From assembly GCA_963920665.1 (NCBI GenBank), contig OY987265.1, positions 13,521,001-13,585,000 of the forward strand: 64,000 bases of DNA, given 5' to 3'. Shown one piece after another: positions 34,848-47,808 of this stretch; the stretch's first letter is position 1, and each line of letters begins with the position of its first letter. This DNA comes from Straminergon stramineum (Eukaryota > Streptophyta > Bryopsida > Hypnales > Calliergonaceae). Under the pieces are notes generated by a model. The model saw only the letters and a list, made by a program, of their open reading frames with translations. It was not told the origin of the DNA and made no database searches. The position numbers were made by a program, and so were the translations under genes.

Positions 34848-37800
34848 CTACTGAGCTGGGACTGCTGGTGCCCTCGCCTTGGAATGGTATCTCTCTGCGT
34901 CTGCATAGGCTTTGTACGGATCCTCCCATGTAGGATCATCTTGTGCAGCTTTCGCCCACCGTCTCTGAAAAGCGAGCAGCTCTTTACTGGATTTCTTTCG
35001 TACCTGCCAGATGTAGCATTGAAGGTTTCGTCATTCACCAGATTCATAAGCCTACATTTCAAGATGTTTATAGAGTGACCAGAGCAGATTTGGAGTAACA
35101 CACACATGTGTTCGTCTGCGTTACATGAGTTCAGTGTGGACAGCTAGGTGGACTAGATCTCACACAGAAGCATAAGTAATCCACAGACTGAGAAATTCAA
35201 TGTACGAACGGTAGATGCTCCTGTCCAGTACATACCTCGTGGCGGGGATCGTGCACCTTCTTTCAATAACATTCCACAAGCAGCCAACAACAAGCACTTC
35301 AACAGTGTCAGTCACAGACATGGTCCCTCGACTCAAAATTCGTATCAATGATCCTGTAGAACTTGGTCTCCCGAAACCCCATCTGATGAGCCCTCTTGCA
35401 GAAGGAAGGACGAGTTCGGAATGTTCAACAAGTGTGGACCATGGCCAAGCTCTACAGAACTCGTGCTTCATTTTCAATTGGCAAGGAAAAAAATTCAGAG
35501 GGTTTCTCTCATTGACCCTGATGCATAACTTCCATTCTATTTCACATCTGACACGCACCCTCAAAAGTTGGTCTGATTTTTCTCCTATTCTGATTCTCTC
35601 CAGTATCCTAGGAATCTAAGCTATCTCCATTCGCTGTTTCGTAGGAGGAAAAAAAGGTAACAGAGACTTACCTCAGTTACGTTGTTCCTAGCAGTGGAGT
35701 CATTCTGTGCAAGGACGGTCTGAAATCACACAACCCTATTAATTCATGCTCTGATTCGTGTGATACTTCCTAGGACTATTAAAACGCCCACTGAGTATTT
35801 CTAAGGATTGCAAATTCAATTATCTGTCTACTTAGTGATTTTGGACCATCAGAACAATCTTGAAACTTTTCTTGACAGGACTTGTGAACATTTGGGGCCT
35901 AAAGGAAGAATTGGGGCACTTCCAAAATGCTCTGATATTCTAAGATCTGAATTTTGGCACAGATCCTTGCATATTGGTAAATTCAAGAATGGAAGTGTCG
36001 GTAAGCACCCAACTATTGTGCAGTTATTATCGAACAAGGTGTAATTACAGTGAAAGGGGGCATAGTAACTTAGACACTCCTCCAGAATGTTATGATGACC
36101 CCAGTTTATAATGTTCGTGCCAGCAGAAGTTGTGCAGAGGAGATTAGACACAGGAAAATAATCAGAAAGCTTGCTCAAAAGTTTTTCATGGAAAATGATG
36201 TGCTTACCGTGTTTACATTTGGACCACCGAGGGAAGGAATGCCTTTGTGCAGAATGTACTCTCCATCGATGATACCCACTTTTTCACTCCGCAAACCCTG
36301 ACATCATTACCAAGAACAAATTGTATGAAAATTTTTTCCGTTTGGCTAATTTCAGTTGCGTTTACTGGCAATCAGAGCAATCAACTCGTACCTGTGCGCA
36401 GTAGCCAATTTTTAAGTCAATGCCCCAGCCATGGATCAGGTCATTCTGTTGCGAACCACCACACACACCATGTCAAGGCGGACCAGTGACCTCGTGATCC
36501 AATGATGCTCTTCAGCATTTGATGACTCCTACCATTAAATTTCTTAGTTTTTGTTGGATCTTGTTGGCAACTGAGAGAATTATGAATTGGGGATCTATTT
36601 TTCAAACACCTAATGAATACACTATGAATTTTTGAAGTACTAATGAATTCACTATGAATTTTCAAAGTTTTAATTGTAGATGTACCCAAATAAACCACAA
36701 CATCATTATTCGACATATTCAAATAGTGTATATTTTAAACAAAATTTGTAAGGGTTGGTTTTGCAACAGGTTTCCTTACCTGAATCATGTGCCAAACACA
36801 CTGCCAAGCTGCCTTTGAAAAAACAGGGGCCATCACTTCAACATATCTGCATCCATTGAGAAGGACAAAAGCATCAAAGCAAGTATTTTTGAGGTGGCAA
36901 AAAATTAGGATAGCATTATCAGTGGTACTATAGAATGAACTTGAAAAATCTTCTTTTCTGTGAAAAATATTCTTACCCTGTACAAGGAACTCCTTTATTC
37001 TCAGCCGGACATGAATTTGTAATAACTGACCTGCATCACAATAGAAAAAATTAAAAAATTAAAAAGAAGGAACATCCTATTAAGTAGAGACGTACCAAGA
37101 TAGACTAGACACTTACATTTACATAACAAATGCCAAAATTGGTGAAAAATTAGTGCAAAAACAGGCACAGTTTCCAGAGGTGTGAATCCCCCCTCACAAG
37201 CACACACAAATTCTTTGACTGTATACTCATTCATCGTAATTTGAGCTCAAGACATGAATCCGAGGGATTGAAAACATACTTGTGTGCAGCCAGGTGTTTT
37301 TGCCGAAGAGTAATTTTGTGATGAATTTGTGATGAAGCTGGATCAAGTGCAGGCTGAGATATTTCAAGGCCCTCAGCATGCATTATTTTCAAGTACCTGC
37401 GCACATGAATTCATAACATTCTTTACAGGTTTTTCAAAAATCTGAATCCAACAGTCTGATTCTCAAGCAAATATTTGAGGAATAGTTTGTCTTCATCTTG
37501 TCATTGATATTAACCCTGATTGCAAAAGAGGTAATAAGAGTTTTATGGTAACAGAAGTATGCTCTAAGTTCTTTTATAGAATTCAAGGTTAGAAAGTCAC
37601 TCTTTCTTATGCTAGAGATTTCAAATGTGATGCCTATTTCAATTCTGCAGTGTATAAAATGTGCGAGCCTGGAGAAGCTAAAGAATATTATGGAATTATC
37701 AATTACAAAAGAAAGCTCCTCTTGCTACCACAATGGCGAAAATTGGTTAAGGAATCATCTAAATGCACCATGCAAGTAAGCAATCCATCACTTTTCCGAG

Positions 37801-40723
37801 CTGTTTATTGGAGATAGAAAGTGTAATCTATTGAATTTTGCATGAACTCGAGTTAGTTTTTTCAACTCACGAAATTTTTTACTTCAATTTCTCAGTCTTG
37901 TTTGCAACTCGGAAGAACAATATTAGCATCACCTAGCATTATACAATCTTCTCCTGATTTTGAGACCACCCTTTTTATCACACAATGTTCAAAATTAAAC
38001 AACTCCTGAGATACACTTTATTTACAAATTATTCTATATTGTGCTCAATGCTTGTTAGCAAATGCAACATGCAAAGGTGAGAGGCAAAGCATCTAACTTA
38101 CCTCTCTGCCTGGAAGTGCTCAACGCCCAAGTCCTCGTCCCAAAGGAAAATGTAATTGTATTGGTTCACTATACTTGGGTGCATGAATCGTTTCGCGAAC
38201 CACCTACGAAATAGGCCAAGGAAACTTTCATTGTAAATTTGGTCAAATTAGTTCCATTCAGTTTTATATAGGTTCACCACTCATGTATAGTTGATCAATA
38301 GTCTTACACTTATTATTGTAAGATTCTAAGACGTCTATGCCACTTTGTTAAAGTGGCAAGTTGTGTACATAGCTCCAAAATTGTGTCATAGCTTCAAAAA
38401 TTAGGACTAGTGGAGTATGAAACTTAAAATGACTGCCTCAAAAAACAGTACTCCGTAATTGTCTTTAATATTCCACTATTTTAATGAAAATCATAATTGA
38501 TGCCATAGTGAATACAAGAAAATTGAAGAGTTTTGAGGAGGAAATTAATCTGAAACTCCTTCTGATGGACATGACAACAAGAGTCCTCTGTCACATAAAA
38601 TTCATGTGCACTTGAATACATCATGAAGTACACCTACTCCATACCGTCCTCCAGGCAAGGAGGACGAGGAATAAGTCCATCTCTTTGTACAAAATACGCG
38701 AAGTTGGTCCACAATTTCAGGTCATGCAACTTAGTTGCAGAAGAAGTGGGTGGACAGCACCCAGGACAGGTGACATACGGTACTTACCATTTTGTCTGAC
38801 GCAAGGCTACGATGTGGATGGATTGGTTACTCCAAGCCAGATCTTTCCATTGATCAACAACCCCATCGTAGTGGAATAACATGATCGTAAAGCTAGTTAA
38901 CGGGAACTGCACACAACAAACAACACCCACTTTGCAAATTCTTCATCCTCTTGATAGGCAAGTTAATTTCGTCATCTAACAAAAAAATGCAGCCCCATAA
39001 GAGGCTTTGTCCATTTCCATTGTCTATTTCATTCACGAGAAGAAAATAGGGCCCTAATTAACATGTCCGAACCTACACAACTATTTTTTATTTGGGTTTG
39101 AATCAAGACGTCTAAATCAACTAAACATTGTTGATTCGGGTCCTGATTTCTTGTAGGGATTGTGCGCGTACCAAATCAACTAGACTCTATATGTGTCCCT
39201 TTCATAATACAACTACAATGCTACCGAAGCCTCTATCCTTAGACGAAGCACAACCTCCTTCAGTAGTGCAATCATAAGACAGATGGATTGTAGCTATTTT
39301 TTAAGTAGCTAGTATATGCCCTATTCAGCATTACGGCTCAGTTTTCGAGTAACAGAAAAGTATTGTACACAAAAAGCAACCCAGATTTTCTCACTTCAGT
39401 ACTATGTAATTTAGGTTGACGCATTATTGATGCAGTTTAAATCCATGCAATAATATTATGGAGTCTCCAAAATACATGCTAAGACTAATCAAGCTGGAAA
39501 CCTTGTTCGAGTTCTTACAGGACCCAATGAAACTGTACATATCCTGAAACATAAATGAAACCCTAAATCATGGTACATGCTTAATTTTCAGTGTAGTTAC
39601 CTTACCTTTTGTACAATGTCATTTACGTCTTTTTTCTGTTTGATGCCGACGGCCATGGCCAGCAAGTTTTTGGGCATAGCCTTCTTGATCTGCCAATTGG
39701 AAAAGATCGACATCACTGAAATGGCTTACCATGAACTCAAGATTAAGTACCGAAGATGATTGCAACGCATACCGATAGCCTCCCAGAGCTCTAATAAGCA
39801 ATGCAAATTTGCATTTCATAGATACAAAATAATAAGGTAAACCATCCTACTGGCACCCCAGCCGTTTGTGCCGTAGTTCAGTTGCAGTGTATTTGTGCCG
39901 CATTGCAGTGCATATTTCAAAATTCAATATACGCAGCACTGGTACATAGTGTCACAAATAAGATGGCCTAACTTACTGCATCTTAACTTCAGACTTGTTT
40001 TTATCAGAAAGCTTTTGCTGATCTATGGTTATGTAGAAATGTACATTGAGTTGCACGAATATTCGACACCAAAACCACAAATGAGTGGAAAATCAATCAC
40101 GTCAAAAACTTTACTACTAACCTCATTCTCGTCTTCATGCTCGTAGAGCGACCGCATTTGCAAATCACTGGTGGTCACAAACATGCCGCGAGGAAGTTCC
40201 TCGCCCTTCTGCCTGGCACTGCATTCCGGGACTGACTCTGCCAATCCCTCAGTCTGCACACAAACAGACAGACCAAGTCCACATTAATTCAAAGAAGATT
40301 ACTTATAACATAGGATCGAATATGATGACGAAGGGATCGAAGATGCAGGAATTGTCAGGATAAGAGTTGAACCTGGAGTGGGATCTTAAAAGAGGAAGTA
40401 ACTCTATCCAGCACTGAATTATTCTGCGCAATTCAAAACCATAAATTAACTCCTGACCAGGCTCCACTTGAGATTGAGATGAACATTGAGATTAATAATG
40501 GAGAAGTGGTTTTGAATTGAATTGAATTGAATTGCGAGTGGTTGAAATACTTCACCATGTTTGATTGTTCGGTGACGAAGACGCTGCTGAGAAGAAAGAT
40601 GACGCCTAACCCAATGGCTACACACGTTATGTACTTGGCTTGCCACGACCTCCAGCATTTCGACACTGGTGCTCCATTCTCAATTGAAGGTTGACGCTTC
40701 AATTGATCTCCCTGCTGCATCAT
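34848..40723 (-). CDS. DUF707 family type II membrane protein
   Basis: Thirteen exons read in phase from 40723 down: 40723-40556, 40423-40373, 40253-40122, 39689-39606, 38906-38788, 38203-38102, 37396-37280, 37030-36977, 36846-36780, 36445-36392, 36297-36208, 35719-35672 and 35003-34848, giving 413 residues. A single N-terminal membrane segment (YITCVAIGLGVIFLLSSVFV, residues ~32-51) follows a short cytosolic tail. DUF707 landmarks follow: ELPRGMFVTTSDLQMRSL, KNLLAMAVGIKQKKDVN, FTIMLFHYDGVVDQW, KWWFAKRFMHP, YIFLWDEDLGVEHF, YVEVMAPVFSKAAW, QNDLIHGWGIDLKIGYCA and GIIDGEYILHKGIPSLGG. The family is plant-wide and of unknown biochemical role, though the WDEDLG and HGWGID motifs look glycosyltransferase-like. 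All introns use GT/AG. The CDS runs convergently with the XS gene. Confidence 0.93.
36611..36670 (+). repeat. Two-copy 30-bp tandem repeat in a DUF707 intron
   Basis: TAATGAATACACTATGAATT (36611) recurs as TAATGAATTCACTATGAATT (36641); each is followed by a ten-base variable end. It is intronic. Confidence 0.65.
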
Positions 40724-43700
40724 CAATCAAACACGACGGGAAGAGTGACCAGTGTATTAGAACTGCATCCGTCCAATCGAAGTAAAGCATGCATCCGATA
40801 TGATCTCTCTCAATTGCAATTATAAGAAGTTGTAAACGTCTATAACTCAACCTTTGTAGGGAACTAGGTTATACCTTAGGATTCCTCTTGAATATTACTC
40901 GTTTTAGAATTCTATCTACACTTGGTCTGTCTGAAGGCCGGATTTCAAGATTCACAGGAGAAACTCAAAATGTCCACATAAGGAATTTTTGAAGAGTTCC
41001 GTAGTCCATGTCCAGGGATGATAGAATAGGATACACACGGATACACCAGGAATGAAATTTGGAAGGTACCGGACATTTGTCCAATTTCCACATTGGATTT
41101 GTCCTTTCTTTAAGCTTAAGCTCGTGCAAAAGATTGAAAGCTCAAAGTTTCTATGAAGGTGACTCTATACGTATGTAGATGTGTGTATGCGAAGATTTGA
41201 CAGCAGCGCGCATTCCAAGCGAGTAGCTAACCTTCTCCATAAACCTCTGCGAATGCATGAAATCGCAAAGCATTCAAAATGAATAGCAAAGTATGGATTG
41301 CAGGTGTTGGTAGTCGAACCGAGAGATCGTGGGTCTGAATGGAATCGGACTTGGACCATTGGTGGAGCGTCACCGGAAGTTGTCCCATCACTGCAGCTTG
41401 CGGCTCCTGCTAAATCATTCGCTAGCTCCTTACCAAGCTCAACATATGTATTCCAACCTCAGCTCAGCCTGGAGTACTCTTGGACTTTGCTTGAATGTCA
41501 GGCTATCTCACACAATCGGACACACAATGTTCAAACTACAAGCTCCTGAACTAGCTCCTTCGCCATCCGTCGATAGAAACTCCCATGATTGTGCAGCTCG
41601 GAACATCACCAGGACAAGAATATTCGACCAAGCAACCTCATCATGGGTCCCTGTAAGAGTCACGAAAATAAATGTTTCATTGTGGGGTTACGTACTGTCT
41701 GAGGTGCTCAATCCGACAGAAATCCTAGCTTCGATTGGAATCAGTGACTACGATCTACTTTACTTCGATTAATTCACCTGGTGATAGAGCTGCAGAACTA
41801 CAGAGTGACGAAAGTGGTGCCAGAAGTGGAAAGCATGGCCGGATCAGATGCGCGTGTGCAGCGGTTATCACCTTTCTCAGAAATGCCATCATTCAATGCA
41901 ATCAGTCTGAAAACCGAAGACGCAGCGTGTTCCCGACGCATCCCGAAAACGTCCCCCACATTGAAGCAACAGGCACTCACGGTATCTCTCTGCTACTCGA
42001 TCTGCTATAATGAGCTAATTAGTTCCTGCAAACTGCGGGTTAGACATTCGCACCAGCTGAAGACTAACATGAACAGTGGGGAGGTGGGCGATTCGAGACT
42101 GGATTCCCTGCAGGCTAAACTCCCAGAGCAGACCTCGTCGTACTAACTTAAAGGGCGAAAGTGATGCAAGGGAAGGGAGCTACTTCCAGCTGAGCGATGG
42201 CTAGCCCTGGAATTCCTCTGGACTCACTCAGACGTACAGCGAATGAGCACAAGGTTTAGTTATCTCTCAACTGGTTTTCTTGTCAGGGGCCTCTTCAAGA
42301 CTTAAGGTAAGTTAAGACAATTATACTCCCAAACCCACAGTGCACCCGAAACCAGCAGTACATTTATTCATTGATATCCCTACATACAGGGTTCACGAGC
42401 ATGGTGTCAGATTTCTTATTTTGTTGGTTTTGGGTATACTTACCTTCAGTGTCATTGTCATTGTCACATGATTAGTGCATAGTATCAGTTTTTCTATGTT
42501 TTTCTATTATCAAATTTCCAGAAGTTTTGACATACACCGTTAACATTCTTTCTTACGCCTTTCAGTTGACGCTGTGTGGCTGTTCCGTGGTGCCGGCCCT
42601 GTTGAGATTCTAATCCGTGCCTTGCGGTCGGGTTTGCGGTCAACCCACAAGACTCCCGTCCTACGTACACAGACTACAAAAGCTAAGCTTAGCTCATGCC
42701 TTACGTCTTCCTCTCTTGATCATTCCCCTTTCAGCACGTCCTTGAACCGATCTTTAATTTATACGTGTACACTTCAGGTGCAATTATTTGACAGCTCAGA
42801 CAGGCTCTTATTCGCTGTAAGGCAACCGGGTTCAAGCCATGCCAACATTCACCCTCACTTCAGGAATTCTAGATAAGAGTTTCCCTGCAAAGCGCCAGCT
42901 GTCTCTGAGCAGGAGATCGAATTATTAGGATGGCTTCAAACGCACACAACAACCTTGCAAATTTTTTCTGTCCTCTGTAAGAAACCGCGGTAAGGTACCT
43001 GAAATTTGTGGGTGTCAAAATCAGTGGACCTTCTGAGCTGAAGCATCAGATCAGCAGATATTTGATGGCGAGCTCCATCAATGCTAAATTGTAGCAACAA
43101 AATGATGCACAAAGATATGATAGTCTTTAATTGCAGCTACAAAATGATTGACAGTGTACATTACTCTGCGTTTACTCCTCCGTATTACTTGGGGGACTGA
43201 TCATTAAGCATTCAACTCGCTTGAGCTAACTGTCTTCTGAAACTCACTTCTGGTACCACAAAGAGAGAGGGACACAGACGTCACGACAGACAGACACTCA
43301 GACAGACAGGAAAGGTAAACAATTGAAAGCGCGTACGTGATGGTGCAGGCTGGACCCATGATGGATGGAGCATTTGACAAAAAGACAAGCTGACATGGAA
43401 GGTGGAGAAATGATGCTCCTGTTGCAGTAAGTTGCAGAGGCTAAGGGCAAGAGAAAAGTGAAATTCATTTGGAACTCGAAGGCACGGACGGAGGGGCAAT
43501 ACTTGGAGATGATGATGAAAGTGACAATAACCAGCATTGCATTGCAATTAGTGTAGGGAACGCCTGTATGATCGATGTCCCCGGTGGGATGATGAGCAGC
43601 ACACGGCGTTGGGCCAGTGAATTTTTCTTTTCAGCGGTTTGTTTTTCTATACTTTGGAAAAGTATTTGATACGGGCAAGACTTTTGCTTACTCACCTGCT

Positions 43701-43780
43701 TGCATTATCAGATGCTCCCACTTCCCAGGATCATATACCTAGAATATTCTGGAATTGTCAGGTGTTGATGAAACACTCCT
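40724..43780. other. Intergenic, no gene recognised
   Basis: Base composition is moderate. Several open frames of 80-147 codons (41298-42146 and 42574-42876) overlap one another in different frames and show no known motif; none was accepted. A simple-sequence patch of CAGACAGACA type lies at 43285-43310. The first few hundred bases are likely the promoter and leader of the minus-strand DUF707 gene. Confidence 0.4.
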
Positions 43781-45668
43781 GGGCACTCGGGACCAGTAGT
43801 TGATTAGGGAATTTTTGAGCGAATCTAGAAAAACTCAACTTGTGTGTAACTCCGTGGGTACCCCCCAAAACCGCCACTTTTATGCTACTGTGCCTTGTAA
43901 ATATTACTAGACTGGTCAAATTTTCATTGATTTTCTTGTTGGCAAATGAAAGGAGGTTCTAATGCACCAAAGAATGTGACATTTGGATACTATATACAAA
44001 AGTTATGAAGCTAGAGTCAAAAAACATTCTTGGGACTAGATGGTCTAAAATTGTTTCATCAACATTTGTACATGTCATATTGAATAAGGAAATGTACTCA
44101 AATTGATGATGGCGGTCTTAGGTAGGGTGAAATTTTGAGTGTACTCACTTAATATGTGGGCACAAATGGGTTAAATTTTGTACAACCTTTGGGCTATGTT
44201 TGAGTTTGAAATTTCAATTGGATATGAGGATGAACCATGTAATTGTCTTTAATCCCTTCTTGCTTAAATCTTCTCTTGAATTTTTGCTTATTTTTTTAAT
44301 TTCTTTATAAATATGTATTATTTAATTCAAATTCATCATGCAAAAAGTATGGTTTTCAGGAAGTCAAGTATTGGTTTGGATGAGAAGTTATGTAAAGAAG
44401 ACCAACCTATTACCACCCTGATTCGCAATCTGAGTATATTGAGACCAACTCCAAGAGGGGCACATATTTTTCAGAGGTGTGTGCATGTTTTATGAAACCC
44501 AACTGGAATTATAATTTTTTGATAAAAATTGTAATTTCTATGAATTTCTAAAGTAGTTTGCCTAAAATTCCTTAATTGTTGTAGATTAGAGTCATAAACG
44601 TCCTAAAACAGTCTGAAAGCACCATTCCATGTACCTACTAGCACTTGAGTATCCACTAATCAAGAATTGGCACGTTACCTAAGTTGAAATTAATGAACTG
44701 AAATTGTCAAAGAAATAAATGGATTTAGGTGAGTTCTATTGTGGAGATAGGGCCAAAAGTAGGATGTCAAGAATAGGAAGCTAGTGGAAATGGATTGGTC
44801 TACCTTTAGTCAATCAAAGAAGCCCTTGGAACCTCTTTGTGCATTGTTTAGAATAGGGATTTCTAAGAACTAAGGTAATAAGCTTAGAAAGCATGCATTT
44901 AAAGGAAGAAAGACCCCTACATTAGAGGACAATTGAGAGCTTCAAGAGCTTGTTTCAAGGTTGTTCCCTGCATTGTTCCTTGTGCTGCCAGAAATTGGAA
45001 ACTAGCCCATAATGGGCTGAATTTCTGAATTTTTGAAAAAAAAAATGGAATTTTTTCCCAAAAAGAATTCTAAAAATTACTAACAAACCTAAAACTGAAT
45101 TAAAAAAACATTTTTTTTCTAGAAAAATAATTTTAAAATAATTAAAATAATTAAAAATAATATTATTTTCTGACATGGCAATGACTGTACCATGTCATAT
45201 TTCTGATGTGACAAGTTCCCACAACTTGGGAACTCAAAATAACTTGCGGCCTCTTCATGCCCTCAAATTTCATCTAATGTGTTGAAATGGGTGGACCCAA
45301 ATACTTTTTACATTTTTTTAGGAAAAAAAAATGAAGAACATGGAAGTGGAAATTCTAATTCTAATTTTTTGAATTGGAGGGAATAACATGTGATTTTCCA
45401 AAGTCAGAAGTGTTTAGGTCCCTATTAATGCTCATAGGTACAACTTTGATGAATCAAAGCATGCCTTTGACTAGAGCTAATGAGTCTCAAAATGATCCCA
45501 AGCATGCCTTTGAATGGAGCCAATGAATGGCTAAGAATGATCCATTGCATATTTCCATTCAATTCACTCTCCATGATAAATCAAATCTATTGCAATCCAT
45601 TCATTGCACTTGTCTATAAGCCTCACTAAATTCAAGACTTTATTATGAGCAAAAATCACACATGATAT
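43781..45668. other. AT-rich, gene-free
   Basis: No coding signal. A stretch of A/T low complexity with TAATTAAAA repeats lies at about 45030-45170. It ends at the left terminus of the CACTA-like element, where the three bases TAT (45666-45668) form one side of the target duplication. Confidence 0.4.
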
Positions 45669-46862
45669 CACTACAAGAAACTTGCCTTTTTGTAGTGTTT
45701 TGAATAAATGAGTCATGTTTTCATGGACATTAGTGTGTCACAAATCCTAAGCTTATGGGAGGTAGATTTCTATTGGATGTTAAGAAAGACATGGGGATGT
45801 CAAACCCAAAACAAGTGGATGACGTAGGGGACATGTACATTTTTTTGCATAGCAAGTAAAACATGGTCATGTTTATTAGAACATCCCCTCAAACATAGAA
45901 GTGCTACATCAGCTAGGGGTTCTAAATTCACTGTGGGTAAATTTTTGTAAGTTACTATGGGCTAAGGTAAAATGTAGACCAGATGTGAAAAATATAAGGG
46001 AAGGGTAGCCATGTGACATGTTTTGAAAAAAAAGGAAATGGATGGATGTAGACTGTGGATGAAAAGGAAAGTTCTTTATACAAATAGAGTAGTAGGAAGT
46101 ATGACAACCCATATGGGACATGTAAAGCAAATTTTTTGTTCAAAGTAAGTTGTTTGAAAAAACATGAAAATGTTGGAAACAACGTGTAGATGTTAGAAAT
46201 AACATCCAAATGTTGAAAATAACATTTAGATGTTGAAAACAACATCTACATATAGCGCTGTCAAATTCCCCTCTTTGAATTATCCTATATCCTTTGTCAT
46301 GGACAAATAACGGATTTCAATATAACAAGGACCTCTCCACCCTTTATTTTTAAAAACATATATGAATTATTTACTCGACTTTGTCATCAAAAATTCTCTT
46401 AATGATAGATGGTCAATTCTTGTTGAATTTGACAATTTTTCTTGTTCATTTTTTTGGGACTTTCATTTAAATGATTATTTTAGAAATTAAAAAATATTTA
46501 TATTGAAATAATTGATTTTTTAAAAATAATATTCAAATTCTCAATTAACATGAAAATGTGCCACATCATCACCAAGTTGGATGAAAAAAATCTAACAAGT
46601 CAATGCCTACCCGGCACGTGCTAAGGTGGAATCTATATGGCGTAGATGTGGAGCATTTTAGAAAGCTTGGAACACATGTTTTTTGCATTCGTTTTCATCA
46701 AACAAGTTGACATTACGATGTGTTTTTCTTGATTTTGGATGTTTTTAGCGATGTCAATTGCGACAGATTTTAGATGACCTTAGAGTTGACGCCCTTTCTG
46801 TTCAAAAAAACGTACTACCACAACTTCTAAAACATCACACAAAACACGGGATTCTTATAGTG
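45669..46862. mobile_element. Non-autonomous CACTA-like DNA transposon
   Basis: The left end is CACTACAAGAAAC, the classic terminus of plant CACTA (En/Spm) elements. The right end is GGGATTCTTATAGTG, inverse of CACTATAAGAATCCC. Both sides are flanked by TAT, the 3-bp target duplication expected for this superfamily. A second inverted TTGTAGTG lies just inside the left end (about 45690), as in CACTA subterminal regions. No TNP-type transposase is present in the 1.2 kb. The right terminus has several mismatches, so the copy is old. Confidence 0.7.
46151..46250 (+). repeat. 20-bp tandem repeat, five units, each with internal dyad symmetry
   Basis: Units start exactly at 46151, 46171, 46191, 46211 and 46231. 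Typical unit: TGTTGAAAACAACATCTACA. Each holds a GTTGAAAACAAC-like hairpin. The first unit is the most diverged. The array lies in the middle of the CACTA-like element. Confidence 0.85.
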
Positions 46863-47808
46863 TATTAACCCATGTCACTTGCTCAATAGCCTAAAACCAC
46901 AAACACAAGATGACAATTTCTCACCACACTAAGTCACTTCCATTTTTACATCCCTACACATTGTTTTTGGCACTTATGTAGGGGTGGTTCTTAATGCCTG
47001 AGTGGTTTTTGAGCCTTCTCCTATATGGGGTTAAGTCATCATTCTATACATCTCATGGCTAATTCATTGATGTGGTTTCAAAAGTATCACTCAAATTCAA
47101 CTTGCAATAATAAGACCTCCAACTGAACTCAATCATTTGAGATTGTCTCTCTACTCATCATTGTTAGTCCACTTGATGGGATTTTCTAACTTCATAGAAT
47201 TGATAATGGATATTATTCAACATAACCAATCTTTCAAATGCAAGCTATCAAAATGTAAGAGTTATTTTTGTAATGTATGTATTGTATAAAGTTCCATGTC
47301 CTCAATTCCATTGACAAGTTCCAAATTCTATTTTGAATCAATAGCATCTAGTTTGATTGATCTTCAAGCAAGTTATTGGGTCATTCATAGGAATTTTTCA
47401 TTCTCACTTCATATGAATGCAAAAAAGCTTTTGAAAAGTATACCAAGAAAACTTCAAATTCTATTAGTGTCAAAACCAATCAATTATATAGGTGAACTTA
47501 ATTGCTCATGAACACTGAACATAAAATGTAGGTTTGATGTTAGTGTTATAAGAGAATACCAAAAGTACAAGGGTGAGAAAGAGAAGGTTTGTAATCCAAG
47601 ATTAAACAGAACACAATTTTTGAAGATTCCTCAAATATTTTCTGAAATGCAAAAGTTTAAAACCCCAACTGAAACCACTTATTCATCTATTTAAAAAAAA
47701 AAATACATTTGTACCTCAATACATGTACTAAATCTGAAAAAGTTAGGTAGAAAACGGGAACAGGCCCCAAATGGTTTTAGCATCGTCCACCTTAGTTACT
47801 GTAATTCA
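46863..47808. other. AT-rich, gene-free, then probable 3' UTR
   Basis: No gene was seen. The final ~100 bp before 47809 probably form the 3' UTR of the minus-strand Cys/Trp-rich gene. Confidence 0.4.

Noticed and set aside
35160..35619. 134-codon frames on both strands
   Set aside because: They lie inside an intron of the DUF707 gene; the neighbouring exons join in phase without them.
41298..42146. Several overlapping plus-strand frames up to 147 codons
   Set aside because: They overlap in different frames with no conserved motif and no consistent splice partners.
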